From JALZAQ01 sp038253885 (GTDB lineage: Bacteria > Gemmatimonadota > Gemmatimonadetes > Gemmatimonadales > Gemmatimonadaceae): DNA of 5,683 bases. Position numbers and translations under genes: made by a program. The notes under the pieces were generated by a model, which saw nothing but the letters and a program-made list of their open reading frames with translations, made no database searches and was not told the origin of the DNA. This document shows positions 1-5,494 of the stretch, piece by piece. The stretch is taken from the NCBI GenBank assembly GCA_038253885.1, contig JBBSGP010000111.1:1-5683 (forward strand), in the 5' to 3' direction. Position 1 is the first letter of the stretch; each line of letters starts with the position of its first letter.

Positions 1-1
1 C

Positions 2-505
2 ATCGATGTGACGAAAGCCCACACGCAGCTGCTCGACGCGTTCGAGAGTCCCGGCGTCGGGCCTGTCGGCGTGATCGACGATGGAGCGCTCATCTTCAGG
101 CGTGCTCTCCCACCGCCGGCGCCGGTGCTCGCACCGGCCCGGCCCGCGACCCCGGTCGACATCCTGTATGCGTGGGCGGGGTCGGACGACCGCCTTCTGG
201 ATGCCTCCCGCTGCGTCGCGGTCGGAGCCGTTGTCGCTGCCATGGGGCGTGGCAACGTGCCTCCAGCCATGGTTCCGGGGATCGAGCGATGGGTCGCGGA
301 CGGGAAGCCGATCATCATCGCGTCGCGGGCACAGCGCGGGCGTGTGGGCCGAACGTATGGCTATCCCGGAGGCGGGCGCCGGCTGTGGGAGCTTGGAGCG
401 GTCCTATCCGGGGGACGGCGCCCGCAGCAGGCTCGGATCGATCTGATGCTCGCGCTGGGCGTCGGGATGACGCTCCCGGAGCTTCGCGGGGTGTTCGAGG
501 GGTGA
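2..505 (+). CDS. L-asparaginase, C-terminal part (5' end outside window)
   Basis: Hydrolyses L-asparagine to aspartate and ammonia. The frame is open to the left edge, so the GTG at 8 is an internal valine and not a start; about 167 codons are visible of a family that is usually about 330 residues. The first residues, IDVTKAHTQLLDAFESPG, line up with the segment of E. coli AnsB that holds Lys162 of the catalytic Thr-Lys-Asp triad (its VTKTNTT), so the lysine codon at 14-16 is the likely catalytic lysine. The two catalytic threonines and the aspartate lie upstream, off the window. Downstream come the family's GPVGVIDDGALIFRR strand, an AMGRGNVPP segment (compare GVGNGN in AnsB), a PIIIASRAQRGRV segment and a C-terminal LSGGRRPQQARIDLMLAL helix. 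There is no signal peptide information because the N-terminus is missing. The gene ends two bases before the stop of the convergent gene. Family assignment is firm; type I versus type II is not decided. Confidence 0.9.
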   Translation: MDVTKAHTQLLDAFESPGVGPVGVIDDGALIFRRALPPPAPVLAPARPATPVDILYAWAGSDDRLLDASRCVAVGAVVAAMGRGNVPPAMVPGIERWVADGKPIIIASRAQRGRVGRTYGYPGGGRRLWELGAVLSGGRRPQQARIDLMLALGVGMTLPELRGVFEG

Positions 506-507
506 GT

Positions 508-924
508 CTAACCGGCCAGCGCGCGCGTCGTGCTCGTACCCGTCCACGTCTTGAAGCAGCGCCAGCCGAACTCCTGGGCCGCCCGGATCTGATCGGGCAG
601 TCCGAAATAGTCGGTGTACCCTTGCTGCACGGCACGCCACCGGCAATCCCACTCGAAGTGGAAGCGATGCGAGCCGGTGGGCGTCTCGACATCGACCGTC
701 CCGACGAAGTCGGCGCACCCCGAGACGGCCTCGATCCTCACCCGCTCGACTTCGAGGTGCGATTCGGTGGCGAGGAGCTGGGCAAGGACGCGGGCCACCT
801 TCACCGGCGGCGCGTAACGCGACGCCTGGATCCGGTCCGCGATTCCGGCCGTCGTGAATCGCAGAACGTCGCTCTTGAAGGCGGCGCTGGCTCGAGAACT
901 GGCGGCAATGGCGCTCATTGGCAT
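508..924 (-). CDS. Unrecognised 138-residue protein, aromatic-rich C-terminal half
   Basis: I do not recognise this protein. Coding is supported by a long minus frame ending at TAG (508-510), by a plausible promoter immediately upstream and by a balanced, protein-like composition, whereas the competing plus frame (172-939) is arginine/glycine/proline-rich. Two close ATG codons are possible, 924 and 918; I chose 924 because it sits right behind the promoter, and neither has a good Shine-Dalgarno. An ATG at 954 would overlap cca and leave no room for the promoter. The first ~55 residues look helical and basic (SSRASAAFKSD, then VKVARVLAQLLA). The rest looks like beta strands (VERVRIEAVSG, FVGTVDVETPTG) leading to a dense aromatic stretch, HFEWDCRWRAVQQGYTDYFG, then an EFGWRCFKTW end. 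There is no signal peptide or transmembrane segment, so it is probably cytoplasmic. It is tail to tail with the asparaginase gene and divergent from cca. Function unknown. Confidence 0.72.
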   Translation of the reverse strand: MPMSAIAASSRASAAFKSDVLRFTTAGIADRIQASRYAPPVKVARVLAQLLATESHLEVERVRIEAVSGCADFVGTVDVETPTGSHRFHFEWDCRWRAVQQGYTDYFGLPDQIRAAQEFGWRCFKTWTGTSTTRALAG

Positions 925-932
925 CGTCCCGA

Positions 933-961
933 AATATAAACATCTGTGGTCCATTCTCCAA
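933..961 (-). promoter_or_regulatory. Putative sigma70-type promoter for the minus-strand gene
   Basis: Read on the minus strand, TTGGAG (961-956) and TATATT (938-933) are separated by exactly 17 bases. The -10 element matches the TANNNT pattern, while the -35 element matches TTGACA only at TTG. The expected transcription start, about 7 bases after the -10, falls at roughly 924-927, at or next to the ATG at 924, so the mRNA would be leaderless or nearly so. The AT run GAAATATAAA at 931-940 stands out sharply in this GC-rich window. The -35 box lies inside the 5' end of cca. Confidence 0.5.
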
Positions 962-2283
962 CCCCTCTGCTGAGCCCGCCTGCCACCGTGCTCGGCATTG
1001 CGAGCCGGCTCGAATCGGAAGGGTTCGAGACGTGGTGCGTCGGGGGCGCCGTCAGAGACGCACTCCTGGGTCACTCGCATCTGGACTGGGATCTGGCCAC
1101 CGCCGCCCGGCCAGAGCAGGTGCGGAAGCTGTTCCGGCGTACGGTGCCTGTCGGAATCAGCTTCGGCACCGTGGGGGTGCTGGACGAGCAGGGCATCATG
1201 CATGAGGTCACGACCTTTCGACGCGACGTCCAGACCGATGGCCGGCATGCCGTCGTCGAATTCGGCGCATCGCTCGATGAGGACCTGGCGCGGCGCGATT
1301 TCACGATCAACGCTATCGCGTTCTCGCCCTCGGCGAACCGTATCCACGACCCGTTCGGAGGCCGGAGAGATCTCGATGTGGGGATCGTCCGCGCCGTCGG
1401 CTCGCCCGACGAACGGATGCGTGAGGACCGGTTGCGGGCGTTACGCGCGCTCCGCTTCGCCGCCCGGTTCGGGTTCGAGATCGAATCGACTACCTGGCGG
1501 GCGATCGTGGAGAGCGCGCCCTCGCTGGCACGACTGTCGGCCGAGCGGGTGAGGCAGGAGATCGAGAAGACGCTGGATCAGGTCGAGCGGCCCAGCATCG
1601 CGCTCGACCTGTGGCGGCAGAGCGGCGCCATCGATGTCCTCGTTCCGAGTCTGGCCGGCGTCACGCCGCTCACCCTTGCGTCGCTCGACGCGCTGGCGCG
1701 TGCGGGCCCCGCGTCGCGCCCCGCGCGGCGGATGAATCGGCTCGTCGCGCTGTTCGCGGACGTTTCGCCGCGGCACGTGTCCGGCGCCCTTCGCGGGCTC
1801 CGGTTCTCCAACGCGGACATCCGGTGGGTAGCAGATGTACTCGAGGGGTGGCGTGCCATCGCGCCACTCGTCGAGGAGATGCTTCTCGCCGACAGGGCGA
1901 TGATCGACGATGCGCAGATCAGGCGATGGGTCGCGGCGGTTGGGCGGACCCGTCTGCCAGCGGTGCTTCGTCTGATCGCGGCCCGGGCGGCCGCCGGGCG
2001 CCAGCTGGGCGTGGAGGCTCCGACGGCCCGAGCCGTGGCTTCGTTGTACCGGAGAGCGATCCGCATCGCCTTCCGCGACGCGGTGGCACTGGGCGATCTT
2101 GCTGTGGACGGCGACGATCTCCGAGCCGCGGGCGTGCCGGATGGCCCGCTCCTTGGCCGGATCCTCGCGCTTCTGTTGCAGCGCGTGGTGGAGGATCAGT
2201 CGGTGAACAGCTACGACACGCTCATCCGGATCGGCGGCGCGCTGCACGATGAGCTGCGCACCGATCGTCGGCCAGAGCAATAG
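946..2283 (+). CDS. cca: CCA tRNA nucleotidyltransferase (class II, poly(A) polymerase family)
   Basis: Adds or repairs the 3' CCA end of tRNAs in the cytoplasm using CTP and ATP. The 445-residue product carries the class II head motifs in order: CVGGAVRDALLG (31-42), the metal-binding pair Asp47/Asp49 in LDWDLAT, SFGTVGV (72-78), RRDFTINAIA (116-125), DPFGG..DL (135-143) and the nucleotide-selecting EDRLRALR (160-167; Glu160, Asp161, Arg164). The helical body follows, and DGDDLRAAGVPDGPLLGRIL (388-407) is the usual C-terminal block of this family. No HD phosphohydrolase motif is seen. The start is uncertain: GTG 946 is the first in-frame choice, just 6 bases past an AT-rich TATAAA (935-940), so the message may be leaderless; GTG 988 would remove 14 residues and still keep all motifs. 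Neither has a Shine-Dalgarno. This is the first gene of the apparent operon. A pure CC-adding, A-adding or poly(A) polymerase role cannot be excluded from sequence alone, but one full CCA enzyme is the simplest reading. Confidence 0.93.
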   Translation: MVHSPTPLLSPPATVLGIASRLESEGFETWCVGGAVRDALLGHSHLDWDLATAARPEQVRKLFRRTVPVGISFGTVGVLDEQGIMHEVTTFRRDVQTDGRHAVVEFGASLDEDLARRDFTINAIAFSPSANRIHDPFGGRRDLDVGIVRAVGSPDERMREDRLRALRALRFAARFGFEIESTTWRAIVESAPSLARLSAERVRQEIEKTLDQVERPSIALDLWRQSGAIDVLVPSLAGVTPLTLASLDALARAGPASRPARRMNRLVALFADVSPRHVSGALRGLRFSNADIRWVADVLEGWRAIAPLVEEMLLADRAMIDDAQIRRWVAAVGRTRLPAVLRLIAARAAAGRQLGVEAPTARAVASLYRRAIRIAFRDAVALGDLAVDGDDLRAAGVPDGPLLGRILALLLQRVVEDQSVNSYDTLIRIGGALHDELRTDRRPEQ

Positions 2284-2286
2284 GAG
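2282..2286 (+). promoter_or_regulatory. Shine-Dalgarno overlapping the cca stop codon
   Basis: AGGAG begins with the last two bases of the cca TAG stop (2281-2283) and sits 7 bases before ATG 2294. It fixes the start of the downstream gene and lets terminating ribosomes reload, which suggests coupling of the two genes. Confidence 0.75.
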
Positions 2287-2293
2287 CGCTGAC

Positions 2294-2821
2294 ATGTTCT
2301 TTCGCGGAAAGCAGATGGAAACATCGATTTGGCGTCGCTTCCGGACGGCAGCCGACGGCTTCTCCTTCCTCAACGAAGGGGAGTTCTACAGCGCTCACGT
2401 CGTCGCCAACGCCGAGCGCGTGTTGGATCTCTTCCACTCGCTTCTGGCGCATCTGCCACCGGCCGTTGACGTCGCGATCGAGGACGCTCGGCAGGCGCGG
2501 AAATGGATTGGGCAGAGCCTGCCACTGCCCGATGTGCGCGATGCCATCGCGAGGGTGCAGCCGATGGTGGCGGCGCAGGGGGGCGTCGAGATCGCGGTCT
2601 ACACGAGCGACGACCAGCTGACGCTGAATCCGGTGCTGGAGCTCTTCATCTACGCGCGCACCGACCAGTGGCTCTACATCCTGCAAGGGCGCGGGCTCGA
2701 GGAGCGGAGAGCGGTGCGGACCAGGAGCTGGAAGCTCAAGCGCCAGCAATTCCCGCCCGCTCCCGAGCTGTCGGATGCCATCGCGACGATAGCGGCGTCT
2801 CTCGGGCTCGCTCCGGCGTGA
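2294..2821 (+). CDS. Unrecognised 175-residue cytoplasmic protein in the cca-ZIP-rarA operon
   Basis: I do not recognise this family. The start at ATG 2294 is supported by AGGAG 7 bases upstream; an ATG at 2315 is a weaker alternative, and the open frame back to 2249 runs into the end of cca. The N-terminus is basic and aromatic (MFFRGKQMETSIWRRFRTAA). It is followed by amphipathic helices (SAHVVANAERVLDLFHSLLA), a probable alpha/beta centre with strands VEIAVYTSD, LELFIYARTD and QWLYILQG, a basic segment (LEERRAVRTRSWKLKRQQ) and an alanine-rich C-terminal helix. There is no signal peptide, no transmembrane segment and no obvious nucleotide-binding or metal-binding motif. The last four bases, GTGA, overlap the start of the ZIP transporter gene, so the two are almost certainly co-translated. 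That says it belongs to the operon, not what it does. Confidence 0.82.
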   Translation: MFFRGKQMETSIWRRFRTAADGFSFLNEGEFYSAHVVANAERVLDLFHSLLAHLPPAVDVAIEDARQARKWIGQSLPLPDVRDAIARVQPMVAAQGGVEIAVYTSDDQLTLNPVLELFIYARTDQWLYILQGRGLEERRAVRTRSWKLKRQQFPPAPELSDAIATIAASLGLAPA

Positions 2822-3540
2822 TCGCGACACCGCTCGGCGCAGCGCTCGTGGCGGCCGTCGCCAACGTGCTGGGGGCCGTTCTGGTGATCTGGCGCCGCCG
2901 CTGGAGCGCGACGGCGCTCGATTCTCTGGTTGCGCTGGCCGCGGGCTTCATGATCTCCGTGGCTCTCACGGAGATACTTCCCGAAGCGATCCGTCGCGGG
3001 GGGCAACGCGCCGCCGTCCTGGCGCTCGTCGGCTATCTGCTGGTGCATTTCACGCAGCACTCGCTGGCGCCGCATTTCCACTTCGGGGAGGAGACGCACG
3101 AGGTCTCGCAGATTGTCGGGATCTCGGCGCTGCTCGGTCTTCTACTGCACACGTTCATCGACGGCGTGGCCATCGCCAGCGGCTTCGCCGTCAGCGTGGG
3201 GCTGGGCACGCTCATCTGGCTGGCGATACTCCTCCACAAGGTGCCGGAGGGATTGGCCATCTCCAGTGTTTTTCTGGCGGCCGGCGCGAGCCGGGCGAAG
3301 GCGCTGTGTTCCGCCGCCGCGCTGGGAGCGGCGACGATCGCCGGGGTGCTCGTCACCGGGATGGTCCGTCCCCTCGCCGACGCCGGGTTGGCGCTGTCGG
3401 CCGGCGTGACGCTGTACGTCGCCGCATCCAATCTCGTGCCGGAGTTCCAGTCGAAGCCGGGGTGGCGGCTGCCAGCGGCGTTCTTCGCCGGGTGCGGGCT
3501 GTACCTGGCGGCGCGCTCCGCGGTGGGAGGAGGCCGCTGA
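2818..3540 (+). CDS. ZIP-family divalent metal transporter
   Basis: Inner-membrane transporter, in this family usually moving zinc or related divalent metals into the cytoplasm. I chose GTG 2818, which overlaps the upstream stop in GTGA. No Shine-Dalgarno is visible, so translation probably depends on coupling; frame upstream of this point overlaps the previous gene. The 240-residue product has about eight hydrophobic segments (roughly 5-25, 34-54, 65-83, 99-125, 128-155, 163-183, 190-207, 216-233). The ZIP metal site is clear: LLHTFIDGVAIASGF in segment four (His111, Asp115) and LLHKVPEGLAISS in segment five (His140, Glu144). A histidine-rich loop between segments three and four (His77, His81, His86, His88, His94, with acidic residues 91-92) could bind metal before transport. 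Segment seven ends in the common NLVPE (205-209). Metal specificity cannot be read from the sequence. The gene ends at TGA sharing its A with the rarA ATG. Confidence 0.92.
   Translation: MIATPLGAALVAAVANVLGAVLVIWRRRWSATALDSLVALAAGFMISVALTEILPEAIRRGGQRAAVLALVGYLLVHFTQHSLAPHFHFGEETHEVSQIVGISALLGLLLHTFIDGVAIASGFAVSVGLGTLIWLAILLHKVPEGLAISSVFLAAGASRAKALCSAAALGAATIAGVLVTGMVRPLADAGLALSAGVTLYVAASNLVPEFQSKPGWRLPAAFFAGCGLYLAARSAVGGGR
3528..3533 (+). promoter_or_regulatory. Consensus Shine-Dalgarno for rarA inside the ZIP gene
   Basis: AGGAGG (within GGGAGGAGG, 3525-3533) lies 6 bases before ATG 3540 and within the last codons of the ZIP gene. It decides the rarA start against the long upstream extension of the same frame, and it is the strongest ribosome binding site in the window. 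Confidence 0.85.
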
Positions 3541-4949
3541 TGCCCAAGGCATTTCGCGGCGGACCGCGGAAGTCATCGCGCGACCCGAGCCTCTTCAGCG
3601 TTCCGGAGAGCGCGCAGCCGCTCGCCGCGCGCATGCGGCCGCGGGCGATCGAGGAGTTCGCGGGGCAACAGCAGCTTCTGGCTCCTGGCCGGGCGCTGCG
3701 GGACGCGATCGAGAAGGGAAACGTCTCGTCGATGATCTTCTGGGGACCGCCCGGAAGCGGAAAGACATCGCTCGCCTTGCTGATCGCCCGCTACACGGAC
3801 CGGGAATTCGTTCCGTTCTCGGCGGTGACCGAGGGGGTACCGAGAGTCCGGGAGATCATCGGCGAGGCGGAGGAACGACTGGCGATGTCCGGCCGCGGCA
3901 CCATTCTCTTCGTCGATGAGATCCATCGCTTGAACACGGCCCAGCAGGATGCCTTTCTTCCGCACGTCGAGCGCGGGACGGTGACGCTCGTCGGCGCAAC
4001 CACCGAGAATCCCTCCTTCGAGATCAATGGCGCGTTGCTCTCGCGCTCGCGGGTGTTCGTGCTCACGCCGCTGTCGCAGGACGACCTGGTGGCGCTGGTG
4101 AGGCGCGCCCTTGCCGACCGCGAGAAGGGGCTCGGCGACTGGTCGCTCGGGATCGACGACGATGCGCTCGCCGCGTTGGCGCTGCAGGCGGACGGCGACG
4201 CCCGCCGTGCGCTCACGGCGCTCGAGGCCGCCGCGACCCATGTTGGCCGGGGCGGCCGGATCACGTCAGACGCGGTGCGCGAGGCGCTGCAACTTCGATT
4301 CGCGCACCACGACAAATCCGGAGAGGAGCACTTCAACCTGCTCTCCGCCTATCACAAGTCGTTGCGTGGGAGCGATCCCGACGGCGCGCTCTATTGGATG
4401 GCGCGCATGATCGAGGGCGGAGAGGATCCGATGACGATCTTTCGTCGGGCGATCGCGATGGCTGCCGAGGACATCGGGCTAGCGGAACCGCAGGCGCTGC
4501 AGCTGGCGGTGGCGGCGCGCGACGCGTACCACATGCTCGGCGCGCCGGAGGGTTATCTTCCCCTGGCCGAGATGACGATCTATCTGGCCACGGCACCCAA
4601 GAGCAACTCGTCCTATCGAGCGCTCAACGCCGCCATGGAGGCGGCGCGCGACACGCCGGCGGCCAAAGTCCCCCTGCACATTCGCAATGCCCCGACCCGG
4701 TTGATGGCGGACCTCGGCTATCATGCTGGCTACCGCTATGCTCACGATGCTCCCGAAGCATATGTCCCCCAGGAGTACCTTCCGGAGGAGCTGCGAGGGT
4801 CCCGTTTCTTCGAGCCCGGCCCTCTCGGGTACGAGAAGAAGATCGCGAAGCGGCTCGACTGGTGGAAGAAGCTGGCCGACAGGGCAGCGGGAAAGAGCGG
4901 GTCTGATCCTCGGAGTCCGGAACCCTCTGGTGGCACAGGGTATGATTAG
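3540..4949 (+). CDS. rarA: Replication-associated recombination protein A, AAA+ ATPase (RarA/MgsA)
   Basis: A clamp-loader-like AAA+ ATPase of the RarA/MgsA/WRNIP1 family that works as a tetramer with single-strand binding protein at stalled or gapped replication forks. The start at ATG 3540 follows AGGAGG and overlaps the ZIP stop by one base, giving 469 residues, close to the family's usual ~440-450 plus a short tail. Visible motifs are Walker A GPPGSGKT (69-76), Walker B ILFVDEIHR (122-130), sensor 1 GATTENPSFEIN (152-163) with the arginine-finger region LLSRSRV (166-172), and sensor 2 GDARRALTALE (219-229). The C-terminal half carries the tetramerisation region with AAEDIGLAEPQAL, YLATAPKSNSSYRALNAAM and VPLHIRNAPTRLMADLGY. 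The last ~20 residues (rich in Ser, Gly, Pro and Asp) look disordered. All key catalytic residues are present, so the enzyme should be active. It is the last gene of the coupled set. Confidence 0.97.
   Translation: MPKAFRGGPRKSSRDPSLFSVPESAQPLAARMRPRAIEEFAGQQQLLAPGRALRDAIEKGNVSSMIFWGPPGSGKTSLALLIARYTDREFVPFSAVTEGVPRVREIIGEAEERLAMSGRGTILFVDEIHRLNTAQQDAFLPHVERGTVTLVGATTENPSFEINGALLSRSRVFVLTPLSQDDLVALVRRALADREKGLGDWSLGIDDDALAALALQADGDARRALTALEAAATHVGRGGRITSDAVREALQLRFAHHDKSGEEHFNLLSAYHKSLRGSDPDGALYWMARMIEGGEDPMTIFRRAIAMAAEDIGLAEPQALQLAVAARDAYHMLGAPEGYLPLAEMTIYLATAPKSNSSYRALNAAMEAARDTPAAKVPLHIRNAPTRLMADLGYHAGYRYAHDAPEAYVPQEYLPEELRGSRFFEPGPLGYEKKIAKRLDWWKKLADRAAGKSGSDPRSPEPSGGTGYD
4941..4946 (+). 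promoter_or_regulatory. Possible -10 element upstream of the lipoprotein gene
   Basis: TATGAT at the very end of rarA matches the -10 consensus at five of six positions and would give a start near 4953, leaving a ~33-base leader with a Shine-Dalgarno. No good TTGACA-like box lies 16-18 bases upstream (the bases there read CGGAACC), so this is weak. Read-through from rarA is an equally good explanation for expression. Confidence 0.3.
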
Positions 4950-4956
4950 CCAACCA

Positions 4957-4970
4957 GTGCCCCAGGGCAC
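4957..4970 (+). repeat. Perfect 6-bp inverted repeat in the leader of the lipoprotein gene
   Basis: GTGCCC, a CA spacer and GGGCAC form a perfect short palindrome between the rarA stop and the GGAGG (4977-4981) that precedes ATG 4986. It could be a protein-binding site or a small RNA hairpin. It is not followed by a T-run, so it is a poor candidate for an intrinsic terminator of rarA. Confidence 0.4.
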
Positions 4971-4985
4971 GAACATGGAGGATCG

Positions 4986-5459
4986 ATGCTGAGATTGGTG
5001 ACTCTCGTGACAGCGGCCGCTCTGGCGGCATGTGGGGGCTGCGCGACGATGGGCAAAGCGGCCTTCAAGGAGCCCGCGGTCACGTTCAAGGACGTGAAGG
5101 TGAACGGTGTGGGGCTGACCGGGGGGTCCGTGGATATCGTTCTCAACGTCTACAACCCGAACGGCTACAGGCTGGATGCGACGCGGATGACGTACCAGCT
5201 CATGGTGGACACCATCCCCTTCGGGACTGGTGCGCTGGATCAACGCTTCACCGTGCAGAGTAACGACTCATCGCAGGTGCGGCTTCCGCTCAACTTTCAA
5301 TGGGCGGGGATGAGCTCGGCGCTGCGCTCGCTCCTGAATACGGGATCGGTGCCGTACCGTGTGAAGGGCGACATCACTGTCGGAACGCCGGTCGGCAACT
5401 ACACGATACCGTACGATCGAAGCGGACACTTCAATTCGCTCGGCGGCACGTCGCCGTGA
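4986..5459 (+). CDS. Envelope lipoprotein with LEA type 2 (WHy) domain
   Basis: Probable membrane-anchored lipoprotein with a Late Embryogenesis Abundant type 2-like beta-sandwich domain, a fold linked in other organisms to desiccation or other stress protection; its exact role in bacteria is not settled. ATG 4986 follows GGAGG (4977-4981) with 4 bases between. The 157 residues begin with a short signal (MLRLVTLVTAAALAAC) whose lipobox LAAC gives Cys16 as the likely lipidated residue. Cys19 is a second, poorer candidate. The mature part starts around VTFKDVKVNGVGL and shows the domain's hallmark VDIVLNVYNPNGYRLDATRM, with the NPN turn near residue 57, then YQLMVDTIPFGTG, a VQSNDSSQVRLPLNF strand region and a closing YRVKGDITVGTPVGNYTIPY strand pair. 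One domain almost fills the protein. It may have its own weak promoter or follow rarA. Domain call is good; function is inferred. Confidence 0.85.
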   Translation: MLRLVTLVTAAALAACGGCATMGKAAFKEPAVTFKDVKVNGVGLTGGSVDIVLNVYNPNGYRLDATRMTYQLMVDTIPFGTGALDQRFTVQSNDSSQVRLPLNFQWAGMSSALRSLLNTGSVPYRVKGDITVGTPVGNYTIPYDRSGHFNSLGGTSP

Positions 5460-5483
5460 TCACGTGAGCTCGTCTCGGACGCC

Positions 5484-5487
5484 GGAG
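5484..5487 (+). promoter_or_regulatory. Shine-Dalgarno pointing to an ATC start of hflX
   Basis: GGAG lies 7 bases before ATC 5495, an ideal distance, in a spacer where no ATG, GTG or TTG occurs in the hflX frame. It is the main local evidence for where hflX translation begins. Confidence 0.5.
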
Positions 5488-5494
5488 CTGTCGC

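Noticed and set aside
172..939. Long plus-strand open frame (255 codons) across the asparaginase end and the minus-strand gene
   Set aside because: Composition is dominated by Arg, Gly, Ala and Pro with no recognisable motif, it overlaps a certain asparaginase in another frame and would destroy the better supported minus gene. It is a GC-rich shadow frame.
925..1347. N-terminal extension of the minus-strand gene to 1347
   Set aside because: It runs antisense through the catalytic head of cca; the extension is low-quality Arg/Gly/Pro-rich sequence and it would swallow the promoter.
1441..2373. 310-codon minus-strand open frame opposite cca
   Set aside because: Antisense to a firmly identified cca gene, Arg/Pro-rich, no motifs; typical antisense frame of high-GC coding DNA.
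2503..2817. Upstream extension of the ZIP frame
   Set aside because: It overlaps the 175-residue gene almost fully, is hydrophilic and Arg/Gly/Ala-rich, and the GTG at 2818 gives a normal-length ZIP protein beginning at its first membrane segment.
3306..3539. Upstream extension of the rarA frame
   Set aside because: It lies inside the last membrane segments of ZIP in another frame, and a consensus AGGAGG fixes the rarA start at 3540.
4931..4950. Sigma54-like TGGCAC near the end of rarA
   Set aside because: The GC of a -12 element is not at the required 10-base spacing from the GG of TGGCAC, so it does not fit the sigma54 pattern.
5441..5456. CGGCG...CGCCG stem at the end of the lipoprotein gene as a terminator
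   Set aside because: Only five base pairs, inside coding sequence and not followed by a T-run.
5456..5471. Overlapping short palindromes GTGATCAC, TCACGTGA and GAGCTC
   Set aside because: Six- to eight-base palindromes like these arise often by chance; there is no second copy in the window and no promoter element next to them.
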